7,869 bases of DNA from Hyphomicrobiaceae bacterium (GTDB lineage: Bacteria > Pseudomonadota > Alphaproteobacteria > Rhizobiales > Hyphomicrobiaceae), in the NCBI GenBank assembly GCA_017353825.1, contig JAFMSC010000182.1, forward strand, positions 1 through 7,869. Direction: 5' to 3'. This document shows, piece by piece, positions 6,225 to 7,869 of this stretch (the first letter of the stretch is position 1; each line of letters starts with the position of its first letter). The position numbers and the translations under genes were made by a program. The notes under the pieces were generated by a model. That model ran no database searches, was not told the origin of the DNA, and worked only from the letters and a program-made list of their open reading frames with translations.

Positions 6225-7178
6225 TCACGGACGCTCGGCAGCGTAGTTGACCGGCGCCCTGCCCACCGACATATCGACCGGGGCGGCATCGCGCACTTGG
6301 GGTGCTGAGACCGTGGTCCAGGCCTCGCCGTCTGCGAACAGCTTGCGCAACACGTTGGCGTTGAGGCGATGGCCGCCGCGCACGGACTGGTAGGTGCCGA
6401 GGATCGGCGCGCCGGCGAGCGCCAGATCGCCCACGGCGTCGAGCATCTTGTGACGCACGAATTCCTGCGGAAAGCGCAGCCCCTCAGGGTTCATGATCCG
6501 GTCGTCCGCCAGCGCCACCGTGTTGTCGAGCGAGGCGCCGAGCGCCAGCCCGGCCTTCCACAGGCACTCCACTTCGCGCATGAAGCCGAAGGTGCGGGCG
6601 CGCGCGATCTCGTTGCGGAAGGCGCCGGAACTCATCTCCAGGGCGTAGCGCTGCTTGCCGATGAGCGGCGTTTCGAAATCGATCTCGATATCGAGGCGGA
6701 AGCCGGAATGCGGCCTCAGTTCGCCGCAGCACCCGTTCTCCTCAACGCGCACGGGCTTGAGCACCTTGATGAATTTACGCGGACGCAGCAGTTCGCGGAT
6801 GCCCACCCCATCCACGGCGGCCACGAATGCCGCCGCGCTGCCGTCCATGACCGGCACCTCGCGAGCGTCGATCTCGATGTAACAGTTGTCGATGCTAAGC
6901 CCGCGCAGGGCCGCCAACAGGTGCTCCACGGTGCCCACGGTGACGCCGCTCTCGTCGCCCAGCACCGTACACAGCGTAAGATTCTTTACGTGATCGACGT
7001 GACCGGGGATGTCGGCAACGATGCGTCCGCGTTTGGTCACCAGAAAGCGGTAGCCGGTGTCGGCATCCGCCGGGTGTAGCACCATCGAGACGGGCGCGCC
7101 GCTGTGCAGACCAATCCCGGCAAGCTCGATTTCACGACCAAGCGTTGTCTGTCGCGACCCGACAAATCGCTTCGACAT
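6225..7178 (-). CDS. lpxC: UDP-3-O-acyl-N-acetylglucosamine deacetylase LpxC
   Basis: A zinc hydrolase that removes acetate from UDP-3-O-acyl-GlcNAc, the committed step of lipid A synthesis, in the cytoplasm. At 317 residues it has the normal length for the family. The opening RQTTLGREIELAGIGLHSG (9-27) is the usual N-terminus. TVEHLLAALRGLSIDN (83-98) supplies the general base Glu85 and zinc ligand His86. VPVMDGSAAAF (108-118) follows. In the second domain, ARTFGFM (194-200) and NPEGLRFPQEFVRHKMLDAVGDL (from 230) give zinc ligands His243 and Asp247 with Lys244. GGHRLN (268-273) gives catalytic His270. All expected active-site residues are present. ATG 7178 is chosen for GAGGGA 9 bases upstream and for the family N-terminus; the frame stays open to 7265 but the extra residues do not fit. 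It lies 242 bases after ftsZ, with its own candidate promoter and a foldable leader. Confidence 0.97.
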   Translation of the reverse strand: MSKRFVGSRQTTLGREIELAGIGLHSGAPVSMVLHPADADTGYRFLVTKRGRIVADIPGHVDHVKNLTLCTVLGDESGVTVGTVEHLLAALRGLSIDNCYIEIDAREVPVMDGSAAAFVAAVDGVGIRELLRPRKFIKVLKPVRVEENGCCGELRPHSGFRLDIEIDFETPLIGKQRYALEMSSGAFRNEIARARTFGFMREVECLWKAGLALGASLDNTVALADDRIMNPEGLRFPQEFVRHKMLDAVGDLALAGAPILGTYQSVRGGHRLNANVLRKLFADGEAWTTVSAPQVRDAAPVDMSVGRAPVNYAAERP

Positions 7179-7187
7179 GTTCCGACG

Positions 7188-7193
7188 TCCCTC
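7188..7193 (-). promoter_or_regulatory. Ribosome binding site of lpxC
   Basis: GAGGGA on the minus strand, 9 bases before ATG 7178. It supports the 317-residue start over the 29-residue longer reading from 7265. Confidence 0.6.
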
Positions 7194-7262
7194 GGTCCCC
7201 GTCGCTGGAATGCCCGGCCCGTCACCGAACACTCCAAGCCCCCAGATCAGCCCGTCTTGCGC

Positions 7263-7322
7263 CACCTGCCTTGTTGCTTTTTTGGGCGGAACGCCATCGT
7301 CCCGTGGCGCCCCGGGCAGGTG
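7263..7322 (-). promoter_or_regulatory. Candidate structured 5' leader of lpxC
   Basis: On the minus strand an outer perfect 8-base inverted repeat (CACCTGCC at 7322-7315 and GGCAGGTG at 7270-7263) encloses an inner hairpin of 9 pairs (GGGGCGCCA at 7313-7305 with TGGCGTTCC at 7296-7288, including two G-U pairs) and an 8-base loop. An A6 run at 7283-7278 lies unpaired between the inner and outer stems. The element lies 84 bases before the lpxC ATG and just downstream of the candidate promoter, so it would form the 5' end of the lpxC mRNA. No known riboswitch is recognised, and there is no T-run to make it a terminator. Confidence 0.4.
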
Positions 7323-7333
7323 CGATGAATCGG

Positions 7334-7363
7334 ACGATACTGCGCTGTGACGATTGGGGACAA
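7334..7363 (-). promoter_or_regulatory. Candidate lpxC promoter
   Basis: On the minus strand TTGTCC (7363-7358) and TATCGT (7339-7334) are spaced by 18 bases; each matches the sigma-70 consensus at 4 of 6 positions. Start of transcription would be near 7327, immediately before the foldable leader. It overlaps a GTGAC/GTCAC inverted repeat (7347-7368) that might be an operator. The score is modest and chance is possible. Confidence 0.33.
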
Positions 7364-7420
7364 GTCACGCTTTCTTACACTCTGTTTCTGTTTCGCCGCA
7401 GTTGCGCCACCGTGTTGCCA

Positions 7421-7869
7421 TCACCCCCCCGGCTCGCGCCGGAAAAACACGGGCAGTTCAAGCGGTTCGTCCGGGGGGCCTCCGGGTGCCTGACGCGGGT
7501 TGGCGCGTCGGTCCTGGCCGCCTCCTGTAAGCCTTTGAAAAAGACCGGTTTTTCGTGTTTGTTGTGCGGGCGACTGCGGCGGCTGCCTGCCGCCGCCAGC
7601 GCGCTTGGCCCAGTATTCGCGCTGCCCAACGAGGGGGAAATCCTCAACTGTCGGCAGGCGCCGGCGGCCAGGTTCGGCATAGGATGTCGGTCCCCCTGCG
7701 CGCCCCTCGCCGTGGGTGCCCGATCGTGCGTACAACCCATGAACCTGTCCAGCGAGCCGTGGCGGGCCTTCCCGGATTACCACGTCGGCGGCACCGCCCC
7801 AGTCGTTTCGCGGCGCGGGCGCGGGCTGGGACGGCGCATGGCCGGCAGCGCCGCCCTCGGCGCCCTCAG
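7421..7869 (-). CDS. ftsZ: Cell division protein FtsZ, C-terminal part (5' end outside window)
   Basis: Only the last 148 residues of this tubulin-like division GTPase are inside the window; the GTPase core lies beyond 7869. What is visible is the Pro/Gly/Ala-rich linker (EGAEGGAAGHAPSQPAPAP from the window edge), which is low in complexity as FtsZ linkers are, then the alphaproteobacterial block RLPTVEDFPLVGQREYWAKR, the GLFQRLT motif, and the C-terminal conserved peptide DEPLELPVFFRREPGG, which binds membrane tethers and other divisome partners. The frame is open to the window edge without a stop. The usual ending in this class is close to DxLEIPAFLRRQAN, so this one has drifted (IPAFLRRQ to LPVFFRRE, and PGG in place of AN). 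The two terminal Gly codons and half of the Pro codon lie in a G7 run next to the stop (see findings). Its position upstream of lpxC on the same strand agrees with the assignment. Confidence 0.88.
   Translation of the reverse strand, partial: EGAEGGAAGHAPSQPAPAPRNDWGGAADVVIREGPPRLAGQVHGLYARSGTHGEGRAGGPTSYAEPGRRRLPTVEDFPLVGQREYWAKRAGGGRQPPQSPAQQTRKTGLFQRLTGGGQDRRANPRQAPGGPPDEPLELPVFFRREPGG

Noticed and set aside
6369..7079. 236-codon plus-strand ORF opposite lpxC
   Set aside because: Shadow of lpxC, whose zinc ligands and catalytic residues are all conserved on the minus strand.
7263..7322. Intrinsic terminator of ftsZ
   Set aside because: On the ftsZ-lpxC strand the run next to the stem is A6, not T, and it lies inside the outer stem; it does not have terminator form for that strand.
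1..7869. CRISPR array, tRNA or rRNA genes, transposase or phage genes
   Set aside because: No regularly spaced repeats, cloverleaf-like arms, rRNA core sequence or mobile-element protein motif was seen on either strand.

Overview
The window is GC-rich and looks like chromosomal DNA of an alphaproteobacterium, most likely of the order Hyphomicrobiales (Rhizobiales). The main evidence is the minus-strand order ftsZ - lpxC - bamD - ligA, the usual end of the division and cell-wall cluster in that class. The FtsZ C-terminal peptide and the 317-residue LpxC fit the same assignment. Genus cannot be told from this sequence alone.

Layout, right to left along the minus strand: the C-terminal part of ftsZ (7869-7421, 5' end outside the window); a 242-base ftsZ-lpxC gap with a candidate promoter and a foldable lpxC leader; lpxC (7178-6225); a 208-base gap; bamD (6016-5027); a 116-base gap with a hairpin, where relatives usually have recN; ligA (4910-2796); a roughly 350-base spacer that may hold one small membrane-protein ORF; and a small exported protein of unknown function (2441-1851). 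A THUMP-type RNA methyltransferase (687-1811) lies on the plus strand, convergent with the exported-protein gene. At the left edge (609-13, minus strand) is a decayed second copy of the exported-protein gene, broken by several 1-base indels.

The ftsZ-to-ligA block is housekeeping: cytokinesis (FtsZ), committed lipid A synthesis (LpxC), outer-membrane protein assembly (BamD) and NAD-dependent DNA ligation (LigA). Together it links envelope growth, division and replication. The left third is more lineage-specific: two members of an uncharacterised secreted family, one intact and one a pseudogene, flank the rRNA/tRNA-type methyltransferase. I see no phage, transposase, CRISPR, tRNA or rRNA, and no convincing new defence or mobile system. 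The points most worth a second look are the decayed paralogue, the missing recN, the structured lpxC leader, a 12-base tandem repeat inside a signal-peptide coding region, and a G7 tract at the end of ftsZ.
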